Assembly: GCA_947476405.1 (NCBI GenBank)
Contig: CANJQG010000002.1
Coordinates: 50,878 to 114,877 of the forward strand
Direction: 5' to 3'
From: Thiotrichales bacterium
Lineage (GTDB): Bacteria; Pseudomonadota; Gammaproteobacteria; Francisellales; CACEW01
Length of the DNA: 64,000 nucleotides
The notes under the pieces are model-generated. The model was not told the origin of the DNA. It did no database searches and worked only from the letters and a program-made list of their open reading frames with translations. The position numbers were made by a program, and so were the translations under genes. Shown piece by piece: positions 8,851-18,918 of this stretch (position 1 is the first letter of the stretch; each line of letters starts with the position of its first letter).

Positions 8851-11510
8851 CCCGTTATTTTTCCATGACAGTGTTTAAACTTTTCACCCGAACCACAAGG
8901 GCAGGGATCGTTACGCCCCACTTTTGAAAAATCAGCCGCTTTTTCAGGCTCACCCATGCCATTTAAGGACTGATGCTGATATTGGATTTTTTGCATGGGC
9001 GGCGCCGCAATCGCAGCTTCTTCAGGCGCTTTGATGATTACCTTCATCAGGACCGCAGTGACATCATGTTTAAATTGATCCAGCAGACTCGAAAACAAAT
9101 TAAAGGCTTCTCGCTTATATTCTTGCTTAGGGTCTTTTTGTGCATAGCCACGCAAATTAATACTTTGCTTGAGATGCTCCAGCCGCGCCAAGTGCTCGCG
9201 CCAATGCGTATCCATACTATTGAGAATCACTAACTTTTCATAATGGGCTAAGGCATTGACATCTGCTTTCACTGTTTTTTCGCTATAAAATGCATGTCCT
9301 GCAGCCACCACTTTTTGCATCAACGCTTCTGCTGTTAAATTAGCGTCTTCATCCAACCAGGACTGAATCGGCAAATCCAAAGCAAAATCAGCCTGCAATA
9401 AGGCAACCAGGCCCACCACATCCCATTGCTCTGGCATTGAACCCGCAGGAACAAAACGCTCGGTCACGGACTCCATCACATCATGGCGTAAATTTGAGAC
9501 GACCTCTGACAGATTGTCTTCCTGCAGCAATTCTGCCCGCTGTTGATAGATGACTTTACGCTGATCATTGACCACATTATCGTATTGCAGCAATTGTTTC
9601 CGAATATCGAAATTGTGATTTTCTACTTTTTTCTGTGCATTCGCAATGGCTTTCGTCACTAAGCGACTTTGCAAAGCCTCACCCTGCCCCATACCCAAAC
9701 GACGCATCATCCCCGCCAGACGATCGCCTGAAAAAATCCGAATCAAGTGATCCTCTAGCGACAAATAAAACTGGCTGGAACCCGGATCACCCTGACGCCC
9801 GGATCGACCACGCAACTGATTATCAATCCGGCGTGATTCATGACGCTCTGAACCAATAATACGAATCCCACCCGCTGCCTTCACCTGGTTATGTCGCGCC
9901 TGCCAATCTGCTTTTAATGCAGTCGCTTGCTCAGGTGTTGGATTCTCTAAACCCAATAATTCAGCCTGAAAATTTCCGCCCAAAACAATATCCGTTCCCC
10001 GACCGGCCATATTTGTCGCAATGGTGACCGCTGCGGGACAGCCTGCTTCTGTGACAATCGAGGCCTCACGCACATGCTGCTTCGCATTCAGCACTTCATG
10101 AACAATATTTTCCTTTTGAAGGAGTTCAGAAAGCTGCTCTGAAGTTTCAATCGAAGCCGTCCCGACCAAAACCGGTTGACCACGGCCTTTACAGGCTTTG
10201 ATATCCTCAACAATCGCTGCGAATTTTTCATCTGCAGTCAGATAAACCATATCTGCTTGATCTTTACGCACCATCGGCATATGGGTGGGAATTACAACGA
10301 CTTCGAGATTATAAATCTGCTGTAATTCATAGGCTTCCGTATCGGCCGTCCCCGTCATACCGCTCAATTTATTATAAATTCTAAAATAATTTTGGAAAGT
10401 AATCGAAGCCAGGGTTTGATTCTCCGCTTGAATCGCAACGCCTTCTTTGGCCTCCACCGCCTGATGCAACCCATCAGACCATCTGCGCCCAATCATGGCG
10501 CGGCCGGTATGAGGATCCACAATAATAATTTCGTTCTCTTTGACGATATAATCCACATCTTTATGATACAGCGTATTCGCACGCAGCACCGCGTTAAAAT
10601 AATGCATCAAACTCAAGTTTTTTGGGCTGTAAAGACTTTCCCCTTCTTCAATAATCTTAGCCTCAAGCAGCAGAACTTCGAGGTGCTCATGACCGCTTTC
10701 GGTGAGCATTGCCTGACGCGCTTTTTCATCCAAGGTATAATCGCCTGGACCCGCTTCACTCTCCTGCTTTTTTAGCTTGCCAATCAACTCGGTGAGTTCG
10801 ACGTAATGAACTGAACTATCCTCCATCACCCCAGAGATAATCAAAGGCGTACGGGCTTCATCAATTAAAATCGAATCCACTTCATCGACGACCGCAAAAT
10901 AAAGTTTCCGCTGAACGCGTTCCGCAACATGGGTAACCATATTATCACGCAGATAATCAAAGCCAAATTCGTTATTAGTGCCATACGTAATATCGCAAGC
11001 ATACGCAGACCGACGCGTTACATTATCGAGGCCCGGCACAATCACGCCCGTCGTCAAGCCAAGAAAGCCATAAACCCGCCCCATCTGCTCCGCATCTCGC
11101 TTGACGAGATAATCATTAATCGTCACCAAATGGACGTTTTCACCTGACAAAGCATTTAAATAGAGGGGTAGAACCGCAGCGAGGGTTTTTCCTTCCCCCG
11201 TTTTCATCTCCGCAATTTTACCCATATGCAAGACCATTCCGCCGATCAGCTGCACATCAAAATGACGCATCCCCAAGACGCGACGACTGGCCTCACGGAC
11301 AACCGCAAACGCCTCAATCAACAGACTATCCAGTGTCGCACCCGCCAAAACCCGAGCCTTAAACTCAGCCGTCTTAGCCGCCAAAGCCTCATCCGAAAGC
11401 CCCTGAAGCTGAGGCTCCAACGCATTAATCGCGCGCACCTTCCGCTGCAAATCCTTTAAAATCCGCTCGTTGCGACTCCCAAAAACCTTAGAAACTAAAT
11501 GTTGAATCAT
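8847..11510 (-). CDS. secA: Preprotein translocase ATPase SecA
   Basis: Motor of the Sec export pathway, acting at SecYEG. 887 residues, normal length. Visible features are the first nucleotide-binding domain with [11 protein letters not shown] (Walker A) and [21 protein letters not shown] (Walker B and following). [15 protein letters not shown] and [13 protein letters not shown] lie in the second ATPase domain. The C-terminal zinc motif is [17 protein letters not shown] (C-x-C-x8-C-H), used for SecB and ribosome contact. ftsW follows with a four-base overlap. In enterobacteria secA sits beside secM and mutT at the end of the dcw cluster; neither is present here. Confidence 0.98.
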   Translation of the reverse strand: MIQHLVSKVFGSRNERILKDLQRKVRAINALEPQLQGLSDEALAAKTAEFKARVLAGATLDSLLIEAFAVVREASRRVLGMRHFDVQLIGGMVLHMGKIAEMKTGEGKTLAAVLPLYLNALSGENVHLVTINDYLVKRDAEQMGRVYGFLGLTTGVIVPGLDNVTRRSAYACDITYGTNNEFGFDYLRDNMVTHVAERVQRKLYFAVVDEVDSILIDEARTPLIISGVMEDSSVHYVELTELIGKLKKQESEAGPGDYTLDEKARQAMLTESGHEHLEVLLLEAKIIEEGESLYSPKNLSLMHYFNAVLRANTLYHKDVDYIVKENEIIIVDPHTGRAMIGRRWSDGLHQAVEAKEGVAIQAENQTLASITFQNYFRIYNKLSGMTGTADTEAYELQQIYNLEVVVIPTHMPMVRKDQADMVYLTADEKFAAIVEDIKACKGRGQPVLVGTASIETSEQLSELLQKENIVHEVLNAKQHVREASIVTEAGCPAAVTIATNMAGRGTDIVLGGNFQAELLGLENPTPEQATALKADWQARHNQVKAAGGIRIIGSERHESRRIDNQLRGRSGRQGDPGSSQFYLSLEDHLIRIFSGDRLAGMMRRLGMGQGEALQSRLVTKAIANAQKKVENHNFDIRKQLLQYDNVVNDQRKVIYQQRAELLQEDNLSEVVSNLRHDVMESVTERFVPAGSMPEQWDVVGLVALLQADFALDLPIQSWLDEDANLTAEALMQKVVAAGHAFYSEKTVKADVNALAHYEKLVILNSMDTHWREHLARLEHLKQSINLRGYAQKDPKQEYKREAFNLFSSLLDQFKHDVTAVLMKVIIKAPEEAAIAAPPMQKIQYQHQSLNGMGEPEKAADFSKVGRNDPCPCGSGEKFKHCHGKITG

Positions 11511-11603
11511 CGTCCGTATCGCGCTTTATCTCATTCAAAAAAGCATTATAACTCAATTAGCGCCTTGACTGGAAGACCTGCAAGTGACTTTAATGAGATA
11601 AGG

Positions 11604-13403
11604 TCATTTTAGCAAATCCTTCAAGGCATTCACCGCCCCACCGACGACAGAACCCAATGAATGCGTGACGGTTGAACCTAAGGCCAGGCTCACATATTTG
11701 ATCATCTCCGCGTGAACAATCGGCCATTCCACACCTTGTTTCAGCTGATCGAAAGATCCACTTATTTTGTAGGGAATGACCAAGCCTTTGACTTTTCCTG
11801 GGGCAACCAATTGGCTTGTCAAAAGATAATCCATATTTTTTTGACCCAAATCAATTTGACCTGAACCTTTGACTTGTACCAGCGGGCCTTTCATATCCAT
11901 TACGGGCGTGGTGAGCACCCCCTGACTGAGCACAATATTAGCCTTGAGGGAGCCCAAATCAGTATGCTTTCCATTGCCCGCATTAATGGGCCCTTGATTT
12001 TGTTGCAACGCAAGCATCGACTGATTGATCTCCGAGCTCGCTGAGACTAGATTTCGAATATTCAGTAAATTCGTTGCCAGTTGATTCAGACTATCAATCA
12101 AAGCGCGCAAATCAAACCCAAGTAACGTTAAATTCTGGATATTTACATTTTGATTTATTTGAAGATTGCGCCCCCCCCTCACGGTTCCGGATAATGCAAT
12201 ATTTTGCATCGGCAACTTCGCACCCGATAAATTCACAAAATCAGAAGTATCTATTTGATCTGCATTCAGACTTTCACCCAAACGCAAAGGCTGAAAAGAA
12301 GTCACATTCACATTCCCCTGAATCTGCGTCCCGGTAAAACCCATTTTTAATGGATTTAAATTCAACTTTCGCGCATTTCCAGAAAAATGGGTAGAAATAG
12401 TCACTTGCTGCAAAATCAGCTTATTTGGAAAAGTGGGAAAAGGCAGCCCTAAACTCTCACTCAAATCAGGCAGCGAGAATGCACTCAACTTGAGCAAGCC
12501 CGAATAGTTTAATGTATTCCAGCCTTTCACATTCACATTTAAAGTGCCATTTACAATTTGATTAAAATCAAAACTAACCTCATTCAAGAGAAGCGTTTGC
12601 TGATTTAAATCTAGATTCAGCCCGCCTGAAATTTGCGCGCTCAGATGTATTTTTTGATCACTCTGAGCAAAATAAGTTAAATTGCTTTGAAGCGCTAAAT
12701 GATCAAAACTTAAAGTTTCTTTTTTAAAATTGATCTGCGCCAGCATATTTACTTTCACATTTCCAGTTAAATTGTCATTGACATTGACATTCGCATTCAA
12801 CAAAACAGGGAAATCTTGATTAGGATTAAACTGATTCAGGGTCAAATTGAGTTCACTGATCGCAATATGACAATGACTCTGGTCATTATCATAGGTGACT
12901 TGCGCATGACTCAAACTAAAGGCATCCACACTAAAATCTATTGCTTTGCTTTGCCTACGATAAATGGGCGCGGACACCGTCTTTGATTGCGGTGTTTGAT
13001 GCGCAAAAGTCCAATTATTTTCGTGACCTTTTTGACGCAGAAATAATTGCAGGCCGCTGACATTCATACTACTCACTGCGATTTTACCCTGCAAAAGCGC
13101 GTTCCAATTTAAATATAAATCAGCGGATTGGATTTCTGCAAAATTCACTTGCGTAAAGGCGGCAGGATTACTCAACGCTGCTGCACCCACATGAATCCCA
13201 AGACGCGGGAAAAAATTCCAGCTGAGATTACCCGGCAAAGTAAGCGCTCTTCCTGTAGATTGATTCACCATGGCAATGATCTGCGGCTTAAAATGATTGG
13301 GATTCACCCACTTTGCCAAAGCAAAAGCACCGAGACACCCCAAAATCAATAAAATAATCAGGCCCATCACGATGATTTTAAAAATCCGCTTCAAAAGAGG
13401 CAT
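11604..13403 (-). CDS. AsmA-family protein
   Basis: 599 residues, close in size to E. coli AsmA. One N-terminal transmembrane segment (about 7-29) is followed by a long periplasmic part. GNLSWNFFPRLGIHVGAAALSNP around residue 60 is the AsmA N-terminal signature. The rest is beta-rich and Asn/Gln/Leu-rich, as in bridge-like lipid transfer proteins. Family members are thought to help phospholipid movement to the outer membrane. The start overlaps tatD by 13 bases and has a GGGAG ribosome site, so tatD and this gene are co-translated. Confidence 0.88.
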   Translation of the reverse strand: MPLLKRIFKIIVMGLIILLILGCLGAFALAKWVNPNHFKPQIIAMVNQSTGRALTLPGNLSWNFFPRLGIHVGAAALSNPAAFTQVNFAEIQSADLYLNWNALLQGKIAVSSMNVSGLQLFLRQKGHENNWTFAHQTPQSKTVSAPIYRRQSKAIDFSVDAFSLSHAQVTYDNDQSHCHIAISELNLTLNQFNPNQDFPVLLNANVNVNDNLTGNVKVNMLAQINFKKETLSFDHLALQSNLTYFAQSDQKIHLSAQISGGLNLDLNQQTLLLNEVSFDFNQIVNGTLNVNVKGWNTLNYSGLLKLSAFSLPDLSESLGLPFPTFPNKLILQQVTISTHFSGNARKLNLNPLKMGFTGTQIQGNVNVTSFQPLRLGESLNADQIDTSDFVNLSGAKLPMQNIALSGTVRGGRNLQINQNVNIQNLTLLGFDLRALIDSLNQLATNLLNIRNLVSASSEINQSMLALQQNQGPINAGNGKHTDLGSLKANIVLSQGVLTTPVMDMKGPLVQVKGSGQIDLGQKNMDYLLTSQLVAPGKVKGLVIPYKISGSFDQLKQGVEWPIVHAEMIKYVSLALGSTVTHSLGSVVGGAVNALKDLLK

Positions 13404-14182
13404 GATGATTCTCCCAATTTAAATAACTGATGAAAATTACGGGTGGTCTGATCCCGCACTTCAGGATAAGTCAAGCCCTTCAAATTCGCAAGACATTCTG
13501 CAACTAAACGTGTATAACCTGGATAATTTGGCTTTCCTCGATTGGGCATTGGGGTCAAATAGGGCGAATCGGTTTCGACCAAAATACGGTCCAACGGTAC
13601 ATATTTTGCAACTTCACGCAAAGAATCTGCATTTTTAAAAGTCAAAATTCCAGAAAATGAAATCATCAAGCCCAAATCCAAACCCTGACGCGCCATTTCA
13701 ATACTTTCAGTAAAACAATGAAATACGGCTTGACTGACCTCATATTTACGCAAAATGGCAATCGTATCTTCTTGCGCCTTCCGAGTATGAATAATCAAAG
13801 GCATGTTACATTTTTGCGCCACTTCAATATGCGTGATAAACCGCGCACGCTGTACGGATTTATCTGTAAATTCATAATAATAATCAAGGCCGGTCTCACC
13901 CACTGCAATGACTTTAGGATGTTTCGCATAGTCCAGCAAGCGGAGGGGATCGACCTCCTCACCCTGATCTTCACTGGGATGAACGCCTACACTGGCATAG
14001 ACCATCGGATACTGCTCAGCCAATTTGAGAATGGCTGGAATTTTTTCCATATCGACAGAAATACAGAGCATTTTTTTAACATCTGCCTGAATAGACGCTT
14101 CAATCGCGCGATCCAAAGATCCCTCAAAAGGCGTCAAATCCAATAAATCTAAATGGCAATGGGAATCCACTAAATACGACAC
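13391..14182 (-). CDS. tatD: TatD-family metal-dependent DNase
   Basis: 263-residue TIM-barrel hydrolase. Metal ligands are visible as DSHCHLD (residues 6-12), GVHPSE, GETGLDYYY, IIHTRKA, VFHCFTES and ETDSPYLTPMPNRGKPNYP, the complete TatD/YcfH set. Start is GTG at 14182 with GAGGAG six bases upstream. Closer to the YcfH-type subgroup by general pattern, so an exact paralogue name is uncertain. It sits between katA and the asmA-like gene in one direction. Confidence 0.92.
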   Translation of the reverse strand: MSYLVDSHCHLDLLDLTPFEGSLDRAIEASIQADVKKMLCISVDMEKIPAILKLAEQYPMVYASVGVHPSEDQGEEVDPLRLLDYAKHPKVIAVGETGLDYYYEFTDKSVQRARFITHIEVAQKCNMPLIIHTRKAQEDTIAILRKYEVSQAVFHCFTESIEMARQGLDLGLMISFSGILTFKNADSLREVAKYVPLDRILVETDSPYLTPMPNRGKPNYPGYTRLVAECLANLKGLTYPEVRDQTTRNFHQLFKLGESSCLF

Positions 14183-14192
14183 ACTAGGCTCC

Positions 14193-15623
14193 TCATTTTA
14201 AAGCATGCTGAACGCGCGCGGCATAATCAGAATCTGCCGCCTGACACTGCGCCAACATGCGCTCTTGAATCGATGGATTCGCTTGTTTCAGCCCTTCCGC
14301 AATATTATGGGCCAACTGATTTTTCTGATCGTCTGACATCAGGCGGAACAGCGCTCCTGCCTGCGAAAAATTATCTTCATTCTGCGTATCATAAGCCTTG
14401 ACCCAGGCGTCACCCAAAATCGGCAAGGGTGGCTCCGCCATTTCAGGAACCGGCGCCGGTGCACCCTGAGCAGTCCGATCATTGGGATAAAAATTCACTT
14501 CCGCCGTTGCATCCCGAGCCATTGCGCCATCCCGCTGATAATGATGCACCGGACAACGGGGTGCATTGATAGGCAATTGTGCATGATTCACGCCAATCCG
14601 GTAGCGATGCGCATCCTGATAAGCCAGCAATCGGGCTTGAAGCATTTTATCGGGAGAGACCCCGACGCCTGGCACTAAATTCGATGGCGCAAACGCAGCT
14701 TGCTCGACCTCCGCAAAATAATTGGTGACATTACGATTTAATTCCAATATTCCAACCTCCATCAGCGGGACCTCACCATGCGGCCAGACTTTTGTTAAAT
14801 CGAATGGATTAATATGATAGGTTTTGGCCTGCTCCATCGTCATCACCTGAATCGCCACACGCCAGCGTGGAAAATCACCCTTTTCAATCGCCTGAAATAA
14901 ATCCTGCTGCGCACCGAAAGAAGGCATTTTTGCGGCCGCTTCATTGGTCAGCGTTTGAATCCCTTGCTGGGTTTTAAAATGCCATTTGACCCAGACCCGC
15001 TCCCCTTTTTGATTCCACAAACTCAAGGCATGTGATGAAAACCCATCCATATGCCGGAACGATGCCGGCAGGCCACGATCCGACATCAGAATCGTCATTT
15101 GATGAAAAGATTGCGGCGAATTAGCCCAAAACTCAAACATCGCAGCAGGATCAGGCAAATTAGTCTGCGGATTTTTTTTCTGAGAATGAATAAAGTCCGG
15201 AAATTTACTAGGATCTCGCAAAAAAAACACAGGCGTATTATTGCCCACTAAATCCCAATTCCCTTGCTCAGTATAAAACTTTAAAGCAAATCCACGGGGA
15301 TCCCGCGCATAATCGCTGGAATCCTGCCCGCCCCCAACAGTTGAAAACCGCAAAAACACAGGTGTTTTTTTACCCGCACCCTGTAAAAAATCAGCCATGG
15401 TTAAGGAAGACAAATCCTGATTCAAAGTAAACGTCCCATACGCACCCGCACCGCGCGCATGGACAACGCGTTCCGGAATCCGCTCGCGATTAAAATGCGC
15501 TAATTTTTCAAATAAACGAAAGTTATCAAACGTAAGTGGCCCCCGCTCACCGGCCGTAATACTATTTTGATCATCCGCGATCGGCGCGCCATTACTGGTC
15601 GTCAGGGGACATTTTTGACTCAT
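14193..15623 (-). CDS. katA: Monofunctional haem catalase
   Basis: Breaks down hydrogen peroxide. 476 residues, the small-subunit clade size. The distal haem motif RVVHARGAGAYG contains the catalytic His. FLRFSTVGGGQDSSDYARDPRGFALKFYTEQGNWDLVGNN is the family core, seen here in several consecutive conserved blocks. The proximal haem-binding RLLAYQDAHRYRIG supplies the axial Tyr. No signal peptide, so cytoplasmic. GGAG precedes the ATG. No oxyR or ankyrin-type partner gene lies beside it. Confidence 0.96.
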   Translation of the reverse strand: MSQKCPLTTSNGAPIADDQNSITAGERGPLTFDNFRLFEKLAHFNRERIPERVVHARGAGAYGTFTLNQDLSSLTMADFLQGAGKKTPVFLRFSTVGGGQDSSDYARDPRGFALKFYTEQGNWDLVGNNTPVFFLRDPSKFPDFIHSQKKNPQTNLPDPAAMFEFWANSPQSFHQMTILMSDRGLPASFRHMDGFSSHALSLWNQKGERVWVKWHFKTQQGIQTLTNEAAAKMPSFGAQQDLFQAIEKGDFPRWRVAIQVMTMEQAKTYHINPFDLTKVWPHGEVPLMEVGILELNRNVTNYFAEVEQAAFAPSNLVPGVGVSPDKMLQARLLAYQDAHRYRIGVNHAQLPINAPRCPVHHYQRDGAMARDATAEVNFYPNDRTAQGAPAPVPEMAEPPLPILGDAWVKAYDTQNEDNFSQAGALFRLMSDDQKNQLAHNIAEGLKQANPSIQERMLAQCQAADSDYAARVQHALK

Positions 15624-15687
15624 GCATCACTCCGTTGATTGTTTATTCAATTCTAAAGGATGGGGGTCTGATATTGCAAGCCCATGC

Positions 15688-15715
15688 TTGCCAAATCATC
15701 GAAACCAGGTATGAT
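15688..15715 (+). promoter_or_regulatory. Predicted promoter of tsaD
   Basis: TTGCCA (15688-15693), 16-base spacer, TATGAT (15710-15715). The start codon at 15748 is 33 bases past the -10. Confidence 0.5.
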
Positions 15716-15747
15716 TATGCAGTCCCTTCCCCAGCAAAGCGCAGACT

Positions 15748-16776
15748 ATGAAAATTCTCGGCATCGAAAGTTCCTGCGATGAAACCGGCATCGCAATTTA
15801 TGATACTGAAAAAGGCCTGCTTGCGCACACCCTTTACAGTCAAATTAAACGCCACGCACAATATGGTGGGGTGGTTCCTGAACTAGCCTCGCGCGATCAT
15901 ATCCGCAAAATTTTACCCCTGATTGATACCTGTTTACAGCAAGCTGAAATCCTTCCTCAAGCTCTAGATGGCATTGCCTATACTTATGCTCCTGGATTGA
16001 TCGGCGCGCTCATGATTGGTGCAGGCGTCGCAAAAAGTCTCTCTCTGGCTTGGAATATTCCCACCATTCCCGTGCATCACATGGAAGGGCATTTGCTTGC
16101 GCCTTTTCTAGAAAATCCCCAACCGGAATTCCCGTTTGTTGCATTACTGGTTTCAGGCGGACACACCCAATTATATGAAGTCAAAGCCATCGGAGACTAT
16201 ACTTTACTGGGAGATACCCTAGACGATGCAGCCGGTGAAGCCTTCGACAAAACCGCCAAAATCATGGGGCTCCCCTATCCCGGCGGAAAATATTTAGCCG
16301 AACTTGCAACCCAAGGCACAGCGCGGTTTAAACTCCCCCTGCCCTTACTCAACAAAGACTCTCTTGATTTTAGTTTCAGCGGCCTCAAAACCGCAACCCG
16401 CCTCCTCATCGAACGCGAAACACCCTCAGCCTATGCGGATATTGCAGCCAGCTTCGAGGCGATCATGATTAAAACATTGTGCCACAAAGCCCTCTTGGCC
16501 CTTCAAAAAACAGGCCACGCCCATTTAGTCATCTCAGGCGGCGTCAGCGCAAACCAAAATCTACGCGCTAACCTCACCCAACTCAGCCAAAATCATGGCT
16601 TTAAAGTATTTTATCCCCGCCTAGAATTCTGCACCGATAACGGCGCCATGATTGCCCTGGTCGGCGCCCTGAAGTTCAAAGAAGATCAGACGCGTTCTCT
16701 AGAAATCGAGGTGAAGGCTCGGACGGAAATGAAATGCTTGAATCCTTATGCCACACAAACCCTACAAACTCAATGA
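15748..16776 (+). CDS. tsaD: tRNA threonylcarbamoyladenosine transferase TsaD
   Basis: Transfers the threonylcarbamoyl group to A37 of ANN-reading tRNAs, with TsaB and TsaE. 342 residues. Begins [19 protein letters not shown], the universal N-terminus. The metal site appears as VHHMEGHL, and [33 protein letters not shown] and [12 protein letters not shown] are all present. The last seven bases overlap the decayed convergent rpn gene. Bases 16636-16732 are repeated in diverged form at 17601-17697. Confidence 0.98.
   Translation: MKILGIESSCDETGIAIYDTEKGLLAHTLYSQIKRHAQYGGVVPELASRDHIRKILPLIDTCLQQAEILPQALDGIAYTYAPGLIGALMIGAGVAKSLSLAWNIPTIPVHHMEGHLLAPFLENPQPEFPFVALLVSGGHTQLYEVKAIGDYTLLGDTLDDAAGEAFDKTAKIMGLPYPGGKYLAELATQGTARFKLPLPLLNKDSLDFSFSGLKTATRLLIERETPSAYADIAASFEAIMIKTLCHKALLALQKTGHAHLVISGGVSANQNLRANLTQLSQNHGFKVFYPRLEFCTDNGAMIALVGALKFKEDQTRSLEIEVKARTEMKCLNPYATQTLQTQ
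16636..16732 (+). repeat. Copy 1 of a 97-bp direct repeat (functional tsaD 3' end)
   Basis: Ungapped match to 17601-17697 with 82 of 97 bases identical by direct count. This copy is the coding 3' part of tsaD (residues DNGAMIAL to RTEMK). Confidence 0.9.
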
Positions 16777-17473
16777 CTTAACCCCTTCTGAAGTGCTACC
16801 AGCTCTTGACGTGTTAAACCTGTCGTTTCTGAAATCAGCTCATGCTCAAGTCCTTTCAGAAGCATGGATTTGGCAATCACCAGAATGCCTTGTTGCATGC
16901 CTTGCTGCATGCCCTGCTCCATCCCTTGTTGCACACCTCGCTGCATTCCTTCCTGCATTCCTCTTGCCACGAGGCGATCCGCTAAAGTCATCAAGTTCTC
17001 CCTATCCTGTGTCAGCAGGCAATATTGTGCAGCCTCCGTTAACTCGGCCTCTGTAATATGCACTGCATGTATGAGGTATTCTAACACAGTGCTCCGTGAC
17101 TTGTCATCCACTGTATGGATAATGCTCGCAAAAAATTGCAGCTTCAGGCTTTCTTTCCAGGGCTTTTTACCCTGATAATAAAGAATCGTCACAATCGTCG
17201 GCAGAATCATGATTGGATCAGACCCGGATTGATGCTCAGCATGAACCCAAAGCATAGCCCGCTTCCCATCCAAATGACAGAGATAAATCAAATCCGCTTC
17301 AAATTCCTTTTGGGTATTGGGTTCACGATGCCGAGCACCCATCTTATAAAAATCAATGGAGTTCCAATCAATCCGCGTTAAAAGATCAACCGGCAAATAA
17401 GTCTTAAGAAAGGGTTCAAAAAACAACGCTCCTGCATCAATTGCTTGAAGTGAGCATCGTGGATGTTTTTCAT
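16770..17473 (-). pseudogene. Decayed Rpn/YhgA-type recombination-promoting nuclease
   Basis: Similar to PD-(D/E)XK Rpn (putative transposase) proteins. A natural ATG at 17473 starts MKNIHDAHFKQLMQE, which looks like the family's HDxxFK opening, but that frame is lost at a T-run (plus-strand A6 near 17420). The next frame then continues FFEPFLKTYLPVDLLTRI. The core EFEADLIYLCHLDGKRAMLWVHAEHQS carries the expected D...EHQ nuclease residues. The usual segments after SDPIM and after YYQGK are missing, so the protein is roughly 60-80 residues shorter than family members. The C-terminus has the GMQEGMQRG-type repeats typical of Rpn. One frameshift plus two apparent internal deletions make it a pseudogene. 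A TTG-started frame from 17483 stays open but joins an unrelated N-terminus. Confidence 0.75.
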
Positions 17474-17600
17474 GGGACCACAATATGAATTAAAAAAAAT
17501 CAGTATACATGGTATTCAGCCTGGCTGCAATACAGCCTTCTTAAGCAGAAAGATTTTAGATCTAGCAAAATGGATCAAAAATCACTGATAAATCTCAACA

Positions 17601-17697
17601 GATAACGACGCCACGATTGCCCCGATCAGCGCGCTGAAATTCAAACAAAATCAGAAGCGTTCTCTAGAAATAGAGATGAAGGCTCAGGCCGAAATGA
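17601..17697 (+). repeat. Copy 2: diverged duplicate of the tsaD 3' end
   Basis: Encodes, in the same frame, NDATIAPISALKFKQNQKRS then LEIEMKAQAEM, clearly paralogous to the TsaD C-terminus, but without upstream coding sequence. It lies on the far side of the rpn pseudogene, so the two copies bracket it. 15 of 97 bases differ. Confidence 0.88.
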
Positions 17698-17724
17698 CCC
17701 GAACCTTCATCGAGCATCAGTCTT

Positions 17725-18885
17725 CTAGGGCTGCCTTGGGATTGGGATTGGGCTTGAGCCTCCTCCAAATAAATTAGCAAATGGCGTGACTGAAGCTGGA
17801 GCTGGAGCTGAAGCTGAAGCTGGAGCTGGAGCTGGAGCTGGAGCTGCACCCATACCTGTACCTGTACCTGTACCTGTACCTGTACCTGCACCTGTACCTG
17901 TACCTGTACCTGTACCTGCACCTGTACCTGTACCTGTACCTGTACCTGCACCTGCACCTGCACCTGCACCTGCACCTGCACCTGAACCTACATATCTGCC
18001 ATTATCAGTTCCCTTTTCCTCGCCAGCTCGAGCTGAAGCTGAAGAAGCTGAAGCTGAAGCTGGAACTGAAGCTGGAACTGAAGCTGCATCTGAAGCTGAA
18101 GCTGAAGAAGCTGCATCTGAAGCTGAAGAAGCTGCATCTGAAGCTGAAGAAGCTGCATCTGAAGCTGGAGCCTGGTTCCCCCGAGAGAAGACCCGACCAA
18201 AAAAGCGCTGAATCGAAGATGCAATTCCAGCAACAAAAGGCATAGCGACAACGCCTACCGCAGCAACCACTCCTCCAGCAGCAGCAGTCGTAGAGCCCAC
18301 ATAGGCTGTAAGACCATGAACAGCGTGTGCTGCCACATGCCATCCAGCTAAAGCACCGCCATGTGTCGCCACTACAGCCACTGCAAATACAGCCACGACA
18401 AATACAACAGCGCACGCTGCAAAAAAGGTTTTAGTAGACCACCATTTGCGCCTAACATTTAGGGGTGAACCTACATCTTTATTAATGTCATATAAAGTTT
18501 TTGTAACATTCTTCTTAACCCCATCTTTCGATACCATTTCATAGCTTGTTAGAATCGAAAAATTATCACGAATTCTAGAAAAAAAACCTATATTTTTTTT
18601 ATTTTTTTCTAAAAAAAAGTAAGGTTTGTAAAATTCAATTTTATTCAGAATCTCACTCTTCAAATCTTGAGACAACGGGGATTCTCCACCCATCATTTCT
18701 TTGCGACCTTTGTGCAATTCACGCCTAACCTCAGAGACACTAAAGCCAGAATGAATCTTTCCAAAATATTTAGAAATAGCTAAATTTCCAGAATAGCAAG
18801 CTTTATTTAAAGCAGGACCCTGACCTTCAGGGGCAGAACCCTGAGAACTAAAAGAATTACGACTACTTTCTCCAGATAATGACAT
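17725..18885 (-). CDS. Membrane protein with long in-frame tandem-repeat tail, candidate effector
   Basis: 386 residues from ATG 18885, which has AGGGG seven bases upstream. Residues 1-150 are polar and Lys-rich with no recognised domain. Two hydrophobic segments follow (about 150-175 and 195-225, rich in Ala/Val/Gly). A soluble C-terminal third is low complexity: repeats of ASDAASS, then ASVPASVPAS, a GAGAGA/GTGTGT run, and an APAPAS run ending in PIPIPRQP. The repeats are built from 6-bp and 21-bp DNA units, so length changes keep the frame. Function unknown; layout resembles lineage-specific membrane-targeted effectors, which is inference. Frames on both strands stay open across the repeats only because the units are multiples of three. 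Confidence 0.7.
   Translation of the reverse strand: MSLSGESSRNSFSSQGSAPEGQGPALNKACYSGNLAISKYFGKIHSGFSVSEVRRELHKGRKEMMGGESPLSQDLKSEILNKIEFYKPYFFLEKNKKNIGFFSRIRDNFSILTSYEMVSKDGVKKNVTKTLYDINKDVGSPLNVRRKWWSTKTFFAACAVVFVVAVFAVAVVATHGGALAGWHVAAHAVHGLTAYVGSTTAAAGGVVAAVGVVAMPFVAGIASSIQRFFGRVFSRGNQAPASDAASSASDAASSASDAASSASASDAASVPASVPASASASSASARAGEEKGTDNGRYVGSGAGAGAGAGAGAGTGTGTGTGAGTGTGTGTGAGTGTGTGTGTGMGAAPAPAPAPASASAPAPASVTPFANLFGGGSSPIPIPRQP
17793..17990. repeat. Hexanucleotide tandem repeats (VNTR)
   Basis: Two adjoining arrays: variants of gctgga/gctgaa at about 17793-17846, and variants of acctgt/acctgc at about 17854-17990 (over 20 units). They encode Ala-Pro/Ala-Ser and Gly-Thr/Gly-Ala dipeptides in the minus-strand gene. 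Base changes are confined to a few unit types, indicating slippage expansion. Confidence 0.92.
18030..18165. repeat. 21-bp and shorter tandem repeats in the same gene
   Basis: Units of the form gaagctgaagaagctgcatct, repeated at least three times around 18097-18160, with related six-base gaagct/ggaact units before. They encode the SDAASSA and VPAS peptides. Confidence 0.85.
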
Positions 18886-18918
18886 AATAACCCCTATCAA
18901 TGATTTACAACTTAACAA

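Noticed and set aside
13718..14146. 142-codon plus-strand frame inside tatD
   Set aside because: Antisense shadow of a conserved gene.
17664..17981. Minus-strand frame of alternating Gln-Val and Gln-Leu
   Set aside because: It is the hexanucleotide repeat read in another frame. The overlapping frame 17725-18885 has the promoter, ribosome site and a non-repetitive half.
17786..18211. Plus-strand Ala/Glu/Gly-rich and Pro/Val-rich frame across the repeats
   Set aside because: Open only because repeat units are multiples of three; no ribosome site and opposite to the supported gene.
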